Source: Asparagopsis taxiformis (taxonomy: Eukaryota; Rhodophyta; Florideophyceae; Bonnemaisoniales; Bonnemaisoniaceae). From it: DNA of 64,000 nucleotides. The DNA lies in assembly GCA_030407315.1 (NCBI GenBank), contig JALQPE010002260.1, forward strand, positions 1 through 64,000, written 5' to 3'. The notes below the pieces were generated by a model. The model made no database searches. It had not been told where the DNA came from and saw only the letters and a list, made by a program, of their open reading frames with translations. Numbering within the stretch: the stretch's first letter is position 1; each line of letters starts with the position of its first letter. Of the stretch, positions 31,430 through 40,502 are shown one piece after another. A program made the position numbers and the translations under genes.

Positions 31430-31609
31430 TTAGATGGTCCGGAATGAGGACTCCTAGGGAGATCATGGCCGAGGCTACTTTCAGCACAAGCGATATTTTG
31501 CGAGCTGCGAAAATGCCCAAGTTCTGTACGTTTCAAATTGAAAAATGAGCACTGTGATAGCTGTTGAGAATTACTTGTGGAAGGAGTCTACATAGGTCGG
31601 GGATAGTTG

Positions 31610-31900
31610 ATACACTCGCCCAACTAGCTCAAAGTGTACTTACGCTTTGTTAATGAGAAGTGTTGATAATGTCGCGTCCATTGGAAGGGGAAGCGGACAA
31701 ATGCCCGGAGTGACAAACCGACACCAACAGGCCTACCAAACATCCATAGTAACAATTCATTGCCTCCATATGTTGATGCAAACTAGGATAGAGCATTTCC
31801 CAATTAGTGCTAATAGGAGCCAATAAAGACGATTTTGCTATCATAGGGCATGCGTGCATCTCGCACTTGAGGCATTAACGTTGTCATTCCACATGAGATC
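31610..31900 (-). pseudogene. 3' fragment of a family-1 Cys-rich gene
   Basis: Matches the 3' part of the gene at 28712-29569 (QHMEAMNCYHGC there, QHMEAMNCYYGC here) in the same orientation, with several lost cysteines and no N-terminal part. It lies between cupins 1 and 2, exactly where the duplicated Cys-rich gene should be. Not functional. Confidence 0.8.
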
Positions 31901-32509
31901 GACTGAACAGGTCGGCAGCAGAGAGGGCGTTTCAATTGTTGAAAGAGTACGGAACAATCGCGATCAAAAAAATTTGTACAAAATAATGTTACCCAGAATC
32001 ACAATGAAATTTCAACCGTATTTTAATATCGCTGAAAGAAATTTCTGGCCAATCATCCTGCCTCTAGCGGCCAATTTCACAATTCATTCATCCGCTTGAC
32101 GCAATATTGTGCGCTACCACCTAAACCCCTAAAATACTCGATTTCTAATAGCTTCCGGAGCGCTAAACACCTCATATCGAAGACAACATGCATCGCAATC
32201 AGTGCCATTGCTCAATGGCGAGGAATAGTGTATAAACACGTTGCATCGTCCACAGTTGTGATACTACACAAATGTGTCGTGTACGGAGGCTCCGCGTTCT
32301 AGCAGTCTCGTGTTTGTAGTACTGCTAGGAGGTGAAAATATTGGTCATACCGCGAGTCTGCACAGTAGCACATTGGTGACAACCTTCTGTGATGGATCCG
32401 TCGGTTGCGACAGTGTGGAGGACAACTATCGTACAACGCAATTGAGATCACTTCTCCCTCAAAAATTATTGGTATATATTGTGAGCACACTTTTATCACA
32501 GATCCACTC
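31901..32509. other. Spacer inside the duplication region
   Basis: No supported coding sequence. Confidence 0.4.
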
Positions 32510-32962
32510 ATCTTTGCAACTCTATGGCATTCACATCTGTCAGCAAGTATCAATTCCCAACCTTGGGCATATGTATGTCTTCGCTAGATATCTGCACCTA
32601 TTCGCGGGAACTGAAGGAAAGTGAAATGGACATGATAGAATCGTTCCATTGATGGCTACTTTTCATTTGCAAGTTGGAATACATCCAATTTAAAATTCGA
32701 TCCACACCTTTCCTTCTCATTCGTTGCCCGTCCTCGAAAGCCAAAAAACCCCGTCTCACGAGTGGTCTTCGCCCTTCACTAACATTCCATGGACAAATGA
32801 CGCACTGTGACACAACCACAACATCTTTCAATGAGCTGGTAGAACCTCATTACATGGAAAACATCTAGACGATACGTAGCACAACTCTACGCTTGCATCG
32901 ACCATATCCAACACTTCCGCTGTTGTCAAACCACTGTTCAAACAACTCTCAACATCCAATAC

Positions 32963-32969
32963 TATAAAA
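32963..32969 (+). promoter_or_regulatory. TATA box of cupin 2
   Basis: TATAAAA 76 bp before the ATG, in the same context (ACGCNC follows) as that of cupin 1. Confidence 0.7.
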
Positions 32970-33038
32970 CGCTCTCAAACATCGACCACAACTTTTGACC
33001 GTTCGATCAGCACAGAAACCGCACCCAAAAGCACAGAA

Positions 33039-33551
33039 ATGGCTCGTCTCACCTTCCAAACCCTCCTCGCATTCTCGGCGCTCCTCAGCGTAGCAGTCGC
33101 CATCGTGCCCAGTCTGGGTCTGGACACCGTGGGCCCCACTCGCGCCGAGATTGACGATGCCGGTTTCGCCATCCGATTTGAAGACAGCATGATCAACGAA
33201 ACACCAGGCTTCACCACCTCCGCCGCCACGTATATGACCTTCCCTGCATTGGCAGGAACCGACGTCCAGACCTCTATCGTCCAGGTCGATCTTCCGGCCG
33301 GCAACAGTTTCCCGCGTCATATTCACCCGCGTGCGGGTGAAGTGCTGATCCTTCTCGCAGGAGAGATGGACTTTTCGTTCTCGTTCGAGGGAAATCCAGA
33401 TACTTCTAGACTAGTCACTAACTCACTTGTGGCTGGTAATGCAGCTATTGTTCCCGAAGGACTCCTGCATGTCGCCACGTGCACTAGCGAAGAGGATTGC
33501 AGGTACATCCAGGTCACTAATTCCGCTGACCCTGGTGCTGTGTTTGTTTGA
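33039..33551 (+). CDS. Secreted small cupin (germin-like), copy 2
   Basis: 170 aa, ATG at 33039. Closest relative of cupin 1, differing mainly by conservative changes. Signal peptide LLAFSALLSVAVA. Motif 1 is RHIHPRAGEVLILLAG (HxHx4Ex6G). Motif 2 is GNAAIVPEGLLH, here with the canonical PxG. All three His and the Glu of the metal site are kept. The C-terminal CTSEEDC pair is conserved. Probably apoplastic; activity unknown. Confidence 0.9.
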   Translation: MARLTFQTLLAFSALLSVAVAIVPSLGLDTVGPTRAEIDDAGFAIRFEDSMINETPGFTTSAATYMTFPALAGTDVQTSIVQVDLPAGNSFPRHIHPRAGEVLILLAGEMDFSFSFEGNPDTSRLVTNSLVAGNAAIVPEGLLHVATCTSEEDCRYIQVTNSADPGAVFV

Positions 33552-34541
33552 TCTCATTTTCCTTGGAGGATCGTGATGCCGCTTTCTGGCTGGATGAGGT
33601 CTGGGGTGTCACAGAATTTTTCGAGCGCTTATCGTACAGTTCATTGTGATTTCCAACTTTTCCAATAAAGAATTTCGGTTTTACGAAGGGTGACATCGCC
33701 TCACTGTTTAGCAATTTTCGGAGATGAAAATGAAGACGATGCTTCAAAAGATAGGCGCGCACCAATCGCCACTGCAGTGTTGAAAAGCGCATCAAATGCA
33801 GAGGCCGATAGCATTTGCTAAAGATATCACTTTCTTTAGAAAAACTGCACTTTATATCTGAGTTCTAGCACACGACGGTTTGCCACACACTGCTCGAAGG
33901 CAATCCTGAAAATGTAGACATGTATTCCAATTTTACGAGTTGTCTCAGGCTAACGGAGGTGGGAGCCATGATCTGTGAACGCTTTGCAACGCACTGAGGA
34001 TAATCTGAACCTCGGCATTCGGACCTCTTACGGGAAGAAAACGTTGCATACATATATTGCTATTATTAAATTGGCCAACTTTCGCTCGGTGCAAAATGAT
34101 CAGCCTACAACGTACTCTCTGCAGGGATGAATGTTGCGGACGGACGAATTAGTGCATTATTGCTTTCATTAGTGAAAGCGTACATAGCATGACAATTTGG
34201 TACATCCCGCGTAGAAATCCCATTCTACCTTCGATTTGCAAGACAAATTAGACGCGTTGTACCCTAAAATTTGAACAAAGTGATATGCGAAGAATCTCGA
34301 GTAGATGGAAACGTTTTTCGACACGTTGAGGATACGTAAATGCTCCAGCATTTCATGTCGGATGGATACCTGGTTCATTTGTTCTCGAACAGAAATTGAT
34401 TCTACAATACAAGAGACGCAAGTTGTTTTCGGTCATACCCAATGTATTGGAAACCATCTCCCCAGGTAGATTGAAGCATTCGATTTCGAAACTGAGTAGC
34501 ATTTCAACCCGACGCACCGCCACGCAAAGCAGACCAAAAAA
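33552..34541. other. Intergenic, no gene recognised
   Basis: Spacer before cupin 3; no TATA box in the expected window and no other gene supported. Confidence 0.4.
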
Positions 34542-35048
34542 ATGATCGCGTGCATCAAAAGCCTCGTATTGCTATCGGCACTGTTTACTCTCTCGAGGGC
34601 CATAGTGCCAAGTCTTGGTCTATCCACAGTCGAAGCGGAGCGGTCAGGAATCGAAGATAGTGGATTTCTGATTCGTTTCCCAGACACCACTGTGAGCAAT
34701 TTACCGACGTTCACGGCATCTTCAGCTACGTTGGCAAACACGCCAGCTCTGGCCGGTGCGGATGTTCAAGCTACTGTGGTTCAGTTGGAAATTCCGGCGG
34801 GGTCGCTCATGGGCCTGCATTATCACCCGAGAAATAGAGAGATCATTTACGTGAGGACGGGAACTATCGAGGCTAGGTTCCGATTCGAAGGTGGTCCCGA
34901 TGCACGTTTAGTGACTAGTGCGGTGGAGGTTGGCGAAGCGTTTATCGTTCCAGAGGGTTTAGTTCATGAGTTTCTATGCGTGAGTGATGATGATTGTATC
35001 AGTGTTTCTATGTTCAACTCGGCTGATGCTGGTGTGATTTTCGTTTAG
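34542..35048 (+). CDS. Secreted small cupin (germin-like), copy 3
   Basis: 168 aa, ATG at 34542. Signal peptide (LVLLSALFTLSRA) and the conserved IVPSLGLSTVEAER. Motif 1 is LHYHPRNREIIYVRTG (HxHx4Ex6G) and motif 2 is GEAFIVPEGLVH, so the metal ligands are complete. More diverged from copies 1 and 2 and closer to copy 4 (ANTPALAGADVQAT against ATPALAGADVQAT). CVSDDDC replaces the CTSEEDC pair. A tRNA-Pro gene follows 78 bp after the stop. Confidence 0.9.
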   Translation: MIACIKSLVLLSALFTLSRAIVPSLGLSTVEAERSGIEDSGFLIRFPDTTVSNLPTFTASSATLANTPALAGADVQATVVQLEIPAGSLMGLHYHPRNREIIYVRTGTIEARFRFEGGPDARLVTSAVEVGEAFIVPEGLVHEFLCVSDDDCISVSMFNSADAGVIFV

Positions 35049-35126
35049 AGGATTTCTAGTGAGATGGTCCTCAATTTCATGATTCAATTAAAATTGAGTG
35101 AAAATTTCCCCTCTGCTATCAGGAGT

Positions 35127-35198
35127 GGCCGCTTGGTCTAGTGGTATGATTCGTCCTTCGGGTGGACGAGGTCCCGGGTTCGATTCCCGGAGTGGCCC
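35127..35198 (+). tRNA. tRNA-Pro (anticodon CGG)
   Basis: 72-nt cloverleaf. The acceptor stem GGCCGCT pairs with AGTGGCC; the anticodon arm CGTCC-TTCGGGT-GGACG has anticodon CGG; the T-arm is CCGGG-TTCGATT-CCCGG. Discriminator C. A T5 run at 35202-35206 is a good Pol III terminator. No intron. Confidence 0.95.
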
Positions 35199-35206
35199 CT
35201 TATTTT

Positions 35207-35932
35207 TGCCCTCGACCAGGGACAGGTTGGATTCGCTGCTTTGTAGTGTTGCGGTCAGGCACTTTTTGACATTGAATTCATCGGGAATGAGAAGCCATTC
35301 AACGCGTTGTTTGAACAAGAAAAATTGCAAGCATAGGAAACAGTAGTTGCTGACAGCTGTCGCAAATTTCAAACGTGCTCCTTCTCTCCCCATTTGGACC
35401 AATCGTGAAAATGGGCGTGACGGACGCCCACGTGCTGTCGCCATGACACGTGCTCGCGCACATCTGGAAAGCATCAAAGTCGGCAAACGCTCTGCTCCGC
35501 CAGTGCCACTGACTGAACAAACGCGTGATCACGATATCATCAAGCGCCGACTCTACGTACCCGGCAGCCAGTTATCTCAACGTGGCCTCATGAAACCCCA
35601 ATTTCTCCAACGAAATCTATCCCAAATCACAATGAAACGTTACTAGATCACCATCGACACCCCGCCGATGCCACCTGCCCTGTCTGATCGCGCACAGGTT
35701 GGGTACATACCAGAACAAACCATGTCATCGACGCGTACACAACCTCAAATACTCCGACGCTCGTCGATTGGTGACTGGCCAACCAAGCTACCTTCATCAT
35801 CCCCACCTCTCAGTGCATCACAGCCCCACAAGCCCCACAGACATGCAACACGCACATCACCATTCCACGATCCCCATGTTTCCCTCAGTGCCATCTGGAA
35901 CGTCGCAACACCCCGACCCAACCAACCGTCCG
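35207..35932. other. Intergenic, no gene recognised
   Basis: Region between the tRNA-Pro gene and cupin 4; open frames are short and without domains. Confidence 0.4.
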
Positions 35933-35939
35933 TATAAAT
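35933..35939 (+). promoter_or_regulatory. TATA box of cupin 4
   Basis: TATAAAT 78 bp before the ATG at 36011, matching the spacing in cupins 1 and 2. Confidence 0.6.
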
Positions 35940-36010
35940 CGCCACGCCAAAAGTCTCCTCACCATAAAAAAACGCTCACCAAACGCACAAACCATCCCCA
36001 ACCCATCCAA

Positions 36011-36518
36011 ATGACCACCACAACCTCCCTCCTCGCGCTCCTCGCACTGCTCAACGTCGCCACGGCCATCGTGCCAGTCTGGGTCTATCCACCGTGCAGA
36101 CGGAACGGGCCAATTTCTCCGACTGCGAATTCCTCATCGATTTCGCCGAATTGCCGTCGATGAACACGCCAAATTTCTCCGTGTCCGCCGCGTTTCTGCC
36201 CGCCACCCCCGCCCTCGCCGGCGCGGACGTGCAGGCCACGCTCTTCGAGCTGCGCATCCCGTCCGGCAAAACCATCGGATTGCACTACCATCCGCGCGCC
36301 GCCGAGTCGCTCTACATGCGGCGCGGCGCGCTGCGCGTGTCCTTCCGGTACGAGGGCGGCGCGGACGCGAGGGTGGTGACCAATGTCGTGCGCAGAGGCC
36401 GTGCTACGGTCATTCGGAGGCTTTGTTGCACGAGTTTACGTGTGTGAGCGACGCGGATTGTATCAGCTTTTCGGTGCTCAACTCCGCGGATGCTGGCGCC
36501 GTTTTCGTCCCGGTTTAG
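36011..36518 (+). pseudogene. Secreted small cupin, copy 4, broken by two single-base frame changes
   Basis: ATG at 36011 gives the signal peptide (LLALLALLNVATAIVP). The frame is lost near 36069 and resumes one base off as ERANFSDCEFLIDFAE through motif 1 (LHYHPRAAESLYMRRG). It is lost again near 36413, just before motif 2; the C-terminus (ISFSVLNSADAGAVFV) is in a third frame, ending at TAG 36516-36518. Both changes are equivalent to one missing base at a CC pair or an adjacent run. All metal ligands are still encoded. Higher GC than the other copies. Either a very recent pseudogene or consensus error. Confidence 0.75.
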
Positions 36519-36597
36519 GGGGGCGCTGTGTTCGACGGCGGGATTTTTGGTTTGTGTGGTGTTTCGCGTTTGCGGCGCGCGTTGGTGCCGCTTTTGA

Positions 36598-36920
36598 GGG
36601 CCTTTCTTCGAACTCGATTCTGCTTGCTTGCTCGCACGCAAGCAGGAAATAGAAGGATATCATTGGGAGATAATATTACGATGGAGTAGTGGTTTTGATA
36701 AATAATGAAGTGTGAAAACTACAGAACCTCTCCACTTGTCCTGCCACTACTGGTTCCAGCTGAAGAAAACCGACTCGGTGCGAGGTGTTCTTCAGTATCC
36801 CAGGCTCCCCAAGAACCTCCCAGAACAAATACAGACTGTCTATCATTTGAATCATCACACCAACACTTCGCCGTTCCATCACACAACCCTGTGGAACCCC
36901 CCGAACTCCACCCCGCATTC
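36598..36920 (+). repeat. Left terminal inverted repeat of Harbinger
   Basis: 323 bp, inverted match to 40177-40499. An internal palindrome (GCTTGCTTGCTCGCACGCAAGC) lies near 36622-36643. The repeat must also act as a promoter, since each gene starts just inside its own end. Confidence 0.95.
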
Positions 36921-36958
36921 TAATTCGACAGCAGTGAAGTATTCTAATCTTGATAGTC

Positions 36959-38704
36959 ATGTGTGAAAAGCAAGTTTCAAGAAGAGAGAATGAACACGGC
37001 GACGAACCTGAAGTCAAGGGAGCGAAAATTTTGGTCTCAAAGCCGGGAACATGTGACCCTATCCAAATCGCACCAAAAGCACAAAAAAGACCTGACAATC
37101 AAAGAAGCAAGCCGGAAACACCAGCGTCTTTCGTACCAAATGCACTGTGCTCTAAACTTCGCACCAGCGCAACAGACTGCGTACTTGAGAACATTCCAAC
37201 AAATACAGCTACATCGATTGGTACGAATGCAGAAAAAACATATAGTGAAGACAGTGATTCGGAACAGGAAAAACCTCAAAGCAGTCTTTGTGGTGGGCAG
37301 AAAAGCCCAGAAGTCAACAGCAATGGAGAAATTCAGCTCCATAGGCTGTATTCATTTCTCACATCTTGCAAACAAAACGATTTGCGAAATATAAACAAGC
37401 ATTTGAACATGACTGTGAGTGGGAGAAAGGAGGTTTTGGTTGCTAGATATGTGCTCAACTTGGTAGCATCATCCAAAGAAGGTGCAAATCTTCTGGAAGA
37501 GATTAAACGAAATCCGTACGCACCTAGCGTTGATGATTTCGAGCTCCGAGTGAGACTAAAACCTTCGCTTCACAGGTCATGTCCAGGAATAGACTCGCTC
37601 CTAGATTTACTAGACTCAAAAGAACGTGCTACAATGGTTCAAAAGTTGGAAAAAAGGGCGAATTCCTTGTTCCGGAATGCCTCTGTTGGTGAAGTTTCTC
37701 TAGAAAAGAACAGGAAATGTCATACTGTGGAACATACTGAATGCGATGTAGAAGGTATGCAAAAGAAAAGTTTTAGCTTAGACGAATTTGCTCGTCTAAT
37801 GTTGATAATTCGAGATGATGGCATTGCAAAGGCTGCAGTTATTAAGGCAACAGAGGAGGAGATGACAAGAAAGGATTTGGATGCTGGGAGAACTAGGGAC
37901 TCATACTGGGTTGTTGTTCAAAGACAATTCAACACTGTTGTGTTGACTAAGGGGTTAAACCTATCTGGTCGTGTGGATGGCGTTGAATCGACTGCCATGC
38001 CGCAAATGTTTCGCTCTGCAGCAAAGCTGCAAAGTGTTTTCCGCGATGCAAGAGCAGCTTTCAGCAGAACGAGAGAAAATTGGCAAAGATCTGGTCAGAA
38101 TGACCCCGGAATGTTCCCACAATTTTTAAGTTACACAGAAGACGGAGAATTAACAGCAGAATCTAAGCGTGCATACATTATGTTTACTGCTGCGAAGCTG
38201 GACACAAAGCAACCAGATGACACTTTTCTTCGTCTGACTTCTAAAACTATCGATGTGGATGGTATAGACAACACAGGATATGATGAAGGAAACTTTGGCT
38301 TAAAAAGACGCTTGTCTCTGTCTCCTGATTTTATGCAAATCTCATCACAACCAAGTTCAAGTGGAGAAAGATCAAGGAAGAGATCATATGATTTTGACAT
38401 GCATAGGTCAAGGATGGAATCGTTCGATGAGGTGTTGAGAGATTATCATCTTTCGAAACAACGAAAGAGGAAAGTTTTGGAAGCCAGAAGTGAGGAACTT
38501 CCATCGATTGGGAGAGTTGTTTCGCTAGATAAGAGCTCCAATACGCTAGATAGTGCCATGGATCAAGAAAAGGTGATGTCTTTGATAGCTAATGCAGCAA
38601 AGACTCTAGAAACTGCCAATTCTTCGTCTAATGACAGTTTCAAGCAAATAGCGCTCAAGCACTATGAGAACATGGTGAAGAAGTACAATGATCTATGCCA
38701 GTGA
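36959..38704 (+). CDS. Harbinger accessory protein with SAP-like motif
   Basis: 581 aa from ATG 36959. Harbinger elements need a second, DNA-binding protein, usually Myb/SANT. Here I see an acidic/Ser stretch (YSEDSDSEQEKPQSS) near residue 95 and a SAP-like helix-extended-helix near 128-170 (LTSCKQNDLRNINKHL, SGRKEVLVARYV). A conserved-looking block around 280-330 follows (FARLMLIIRDDGIAKAAVIK, RKDLDAGRTRDSYW), then a basic region (KRRLSLS, SRKRSYDF). The RKDLDAG...W block may correspond to the trihelix-like part seen in other accessory proteins; this is inference. It probably binds the ends or brings the transposase to the nucleus. Confidence 0.75.
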   Translation: MCEKQVSRRENEHGDEPEVKGAKILVSKPGTCDPIQIAPKAQKRPDNQRSKPETPASFVPNALCSKLRTSATDCVLENIPTNTATSIGTNAEKTYSEDSDSEQEKPQSSLCGGQKSPEVNSNGEIQLHRLYSFLTSCKQNDLRNINKHLNMTVSGRKEVLVARYVLNLVASSKEGANLLEEIKRNPYAPSVDDFELRVRLKPSLHRSCPGIDSLLDLLDSKERATMVQKLEKRANSLFRNASVGEVSLEKNRKCHTVEHTECDVEGMQKKSFSLDEFARLMLIIRDDGIAKAAVIKATEEEMTRKDLDAGRTRDSYWVVVQRQFNTVVLTKGLNLSGRVDGVESTAMPQMFRSAAKLQSVFRDARAAFSRTRENWQRSGQNDPGMFPQFLSYTEDGELTAESKRAYIMFTAAKLDTKQPDDTFLRLTSKTIDVDGIDNTGYDEGNFGLKRRLSLSPDFMQISSQPSSSGERSRKRSYDFDMHRSRMESFDEVLRDYHLSKQRKRKVLEARSEELPSIGRVVSLDKSSNTLDSAMDQEKVMSLIANAAKTLETANSSSNDSFKQIALKHYENMVKKYNDLCQ

Positions 38705-38906
38705 ACAATTCAAAGCAATCAGGAAGTTTGCTCTGTCTAACATGATATCGACTGATGTATAAATGCATGACGAGGACCTCCTGGTTGCCTCTTTCTCACT
38801 TTTATTTACTTAGCTTATTGGAATGCATTGGGGGAACGGATAAAGTATGCGATGGAAATGGTGTTCGGCATATTTCTTTGTAGGTGTAGTGGATGCTCTA
38901 GTTTCA
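38705..38906. other. Spacer between the convergent Harbinger genes
   Basis: About 200 bp AT-rich spacer, expected to hold the two polyadenylation sites. Confidence 0.5.
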
Positions 38907-40154
38907 CTATCTGCACATTCGCCAAACAATATCACAAAGAGCATCTCTCTTTCTAGACGATACTATCTTTCTCCTTCCTAACTTCATTTCACTGCATCCC
39001 AGATTCATCTCTTTCGCTTGAGTATACCACTTAGCCATGTCTTCTACAATCTCCTTTCCATCTCTTGAACTACTTATCTCGGTCAAACCAACTCTGTTCT
39101 CCCCATTTTCTATGCAGAAGTTATGTAGTTTCATACACAGACACACAATTCGAATGTTTCGTGTTAAAGAAAACTCTAGCGCGCTTCGTAATATTCTCCA
39201 GCGCGCTACAAGCATTCCAAAAGATTGTTCAACATGTACCCTGAGTGAGGATAGAAAGTAGTTGAAAATACGCTCTTTGACCGTACATTGTGAAGAAGGG
39301 TAGGGTGTTATCATCGAATTATCGCAAATGTATGCTTCATCCCCGCATATCCAATATTCATCCTTTAGTATACCTTGATTCAAATACTGAGCCAAACCAG
39401 AAACAGAATGAGCCAAGGAATCGTGCGTAGAGCCTACACATCGCGCAGAGAAACTACGAAATCGATATTTCGAGTCTACCATCGCTTGTACCGGCAGAGC
39501 GTAATACCCTTTCCTGCAGTAAAAAGCAGCCGGTCTCTGCTTTCTCCCTGGTTTCGTAATTGCGATAGAAATCCCATCTAGTGCTCCCACGCATCCGCTA
39601 AGTGGGCTAGGATTTCTGCGAGACATTTTGAAGTCGAAGGCAATTTCATCAAGATGTGTAGAATCTGAAGGCAATCCGGGGAGCTTCAAAACCTCCATGA
39701 GCTCCGCACAAGTCTCATGAAATACCTTGTAAATACAACTGACTGATAACCTGAAACTAATCCTCTGATCCAGATAGCTCCCACCTGCGAGCATCCGCAA
39801 TGTTATAGCTAGTCGCACTTCGGTACTGACTTGCCTCTTGTTTCTTTGATTTCTCTTAGATCTGGGTTTACTGTTTTCAAGAAGATCAACAAGGCAGTAG
39901 AATGATTTCCTGCTCATTCTAAACACCCGACTAAAGTCTGCGGATCCCAAGAAATTAGTTGGAGTTTCAAGGTCAGGAATACATCTGTGATGTTGGTTTT
40001 TTGGCGGATCCGTAGTAGTAGCGTGCTTCAAATCATGAACTCCGTGTTCGTTAAGCAGGAACCAAAGCATTATTATCAACATGGATTCATCTGCATTATC
40101 GTCGGAGTCGGAAATATCTGAAATTTCGCGTATCAACGGAGTGGTCTGTTCCAT
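38907..40154 (-). CDS. Harbinger transposase (DDE_Tnp_4 / HARBI1 type)
   Basis: 415 aa from ATG 40154. The N-terminal helix-turn-helix-like region contains VSTEVRLAITLRMLAGGSYL and LSVSCIYKVFHETCAELM. The catalytic triad is complete: D193 in CVGALDGISI, D272 in WICGDEAYIC and E309 in VHVEQSFGMLVARWRIL. LCMKLHNFCIE near the C-terminus is the usual Harbinger LHN motif. It cuts and joins the element at TNA-type 3-bp targets. Intact, unlike the copy at 582-1564. Confidence 0.93.
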   Translation of the reverse strand: MEQTTPLIREISDISDSDDNADESMLIIMLWFLLNEHGVHDLKHATTTDPPKNQHHRCIPDLETPTNFLGSADFSRVFRMSRKSFYCLVDLLENSKPRSKRNQRNKRQVSTEVRLAITLRMLAGGSYLDQRISFRLSVSCIYKVFHETCAELMEVLKLPGLPSDSTHLDEIAFDFKMSRRNPSPLSGCVGALDGISIAITKPGRKQRPAAFYCRKGYYALPVQAMVDSKYRFRSFSARCVGSTHDSLAHSVSGLAQYLNQGILKDEYWICGDEAYICDNSMITPYPSSQCTVKERIFNYFLSSLRVHVEQSFGMLVARWRILRSALEFSLTRNIRIVCLCMKLHNFCIENGENRVGLTEISSSRDGKEIVEDMAKWYTQAKEMNLGCSEMKLGRRKIVSSRKRDALCDIVWRMCR

Positions 40155-40176
40155 CTGTATTTCGTATGAGTAATTG

Positions 40177-40499
40177 GAATGCGGGGTGGAGTTCGGGGGG
40201 TTCCACAGGGTTGTGTGATGGAACGGCGAAGTGTTGGTGTGATGATTCAAATGATAGACAGTCTGTATTTGTTCTGGGAGGTTCTTGGGGAGCCTGGGAT
40301 ACTGAAGAACACCTCGCACCGAGTCGGTTTTCTTCAGCTGGAACCAGTAGTGGCAGGACAAGTGGAGAGGTTCTGTAGTTTTCACACTTCATTATTTATC
40401 AAAACCACTACTCCATCGTAATATTATCTCCCAATGATATCCTTCTATTTCCTGCTTGCGTGCGAGCAAGCAAGCAGAATCGAGTTCGAAGAAAGGCCC
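40177..40499 (-). repeat. Right terminal inverted repeat of Harbinger
   Basis: Inverted copy of 36598-36920. The match stops at the C/T difference just inside the GAATGCGGGG block. Confidence 0.95.
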
Positions 40500-40502
40500 T
40501 GA

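Larger units (their letters stand above)
30400..31430 (+). repeat. Tandem duplication, unit 1 (upstream region plus cupin 1)
   Basis: The block aligns along its length with 32510-33551: shared upstream stretches include CATTTGCAAGTTGGAATACA and CGATACGTAGCACAACTCTA, then the TATA box and the cupin gene. The Cys-rich gene to its left is matched by the fragment at 31610-31900, so the original unit was probably Cys-rich gene plus cupin. Confidence 0.75.
32510..33551 (+). repeat. Tandem duplication, unit 2 (upstream region plus cupin 2)
   Basis: Second copy of the block at 30400-31430, with many substitutions and small indels upstream but close similarity in the gene. Confidence 0.75.
36598..40499. 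mobile_element. Complete PIF/Harbinger DNA transposon with 323-bp terminal inverted repeats
   Basis: Near-perfect inverted repeats (36598-36920 and 40177-40499) begin GGGCCTTTCTTCG and are flanked by a 3-bp target duplication TGA (36595-36597 and 40500-40502), the hallmark of this superfamily. Two convergent genes lie inside: an accessory protein (36959-38704, plus) and a DDE transposase (38907-40154, minus). Both are intact, so the copy may be autonomous. It sits about 80 bp after cupin 4. Confidence 0.95.
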
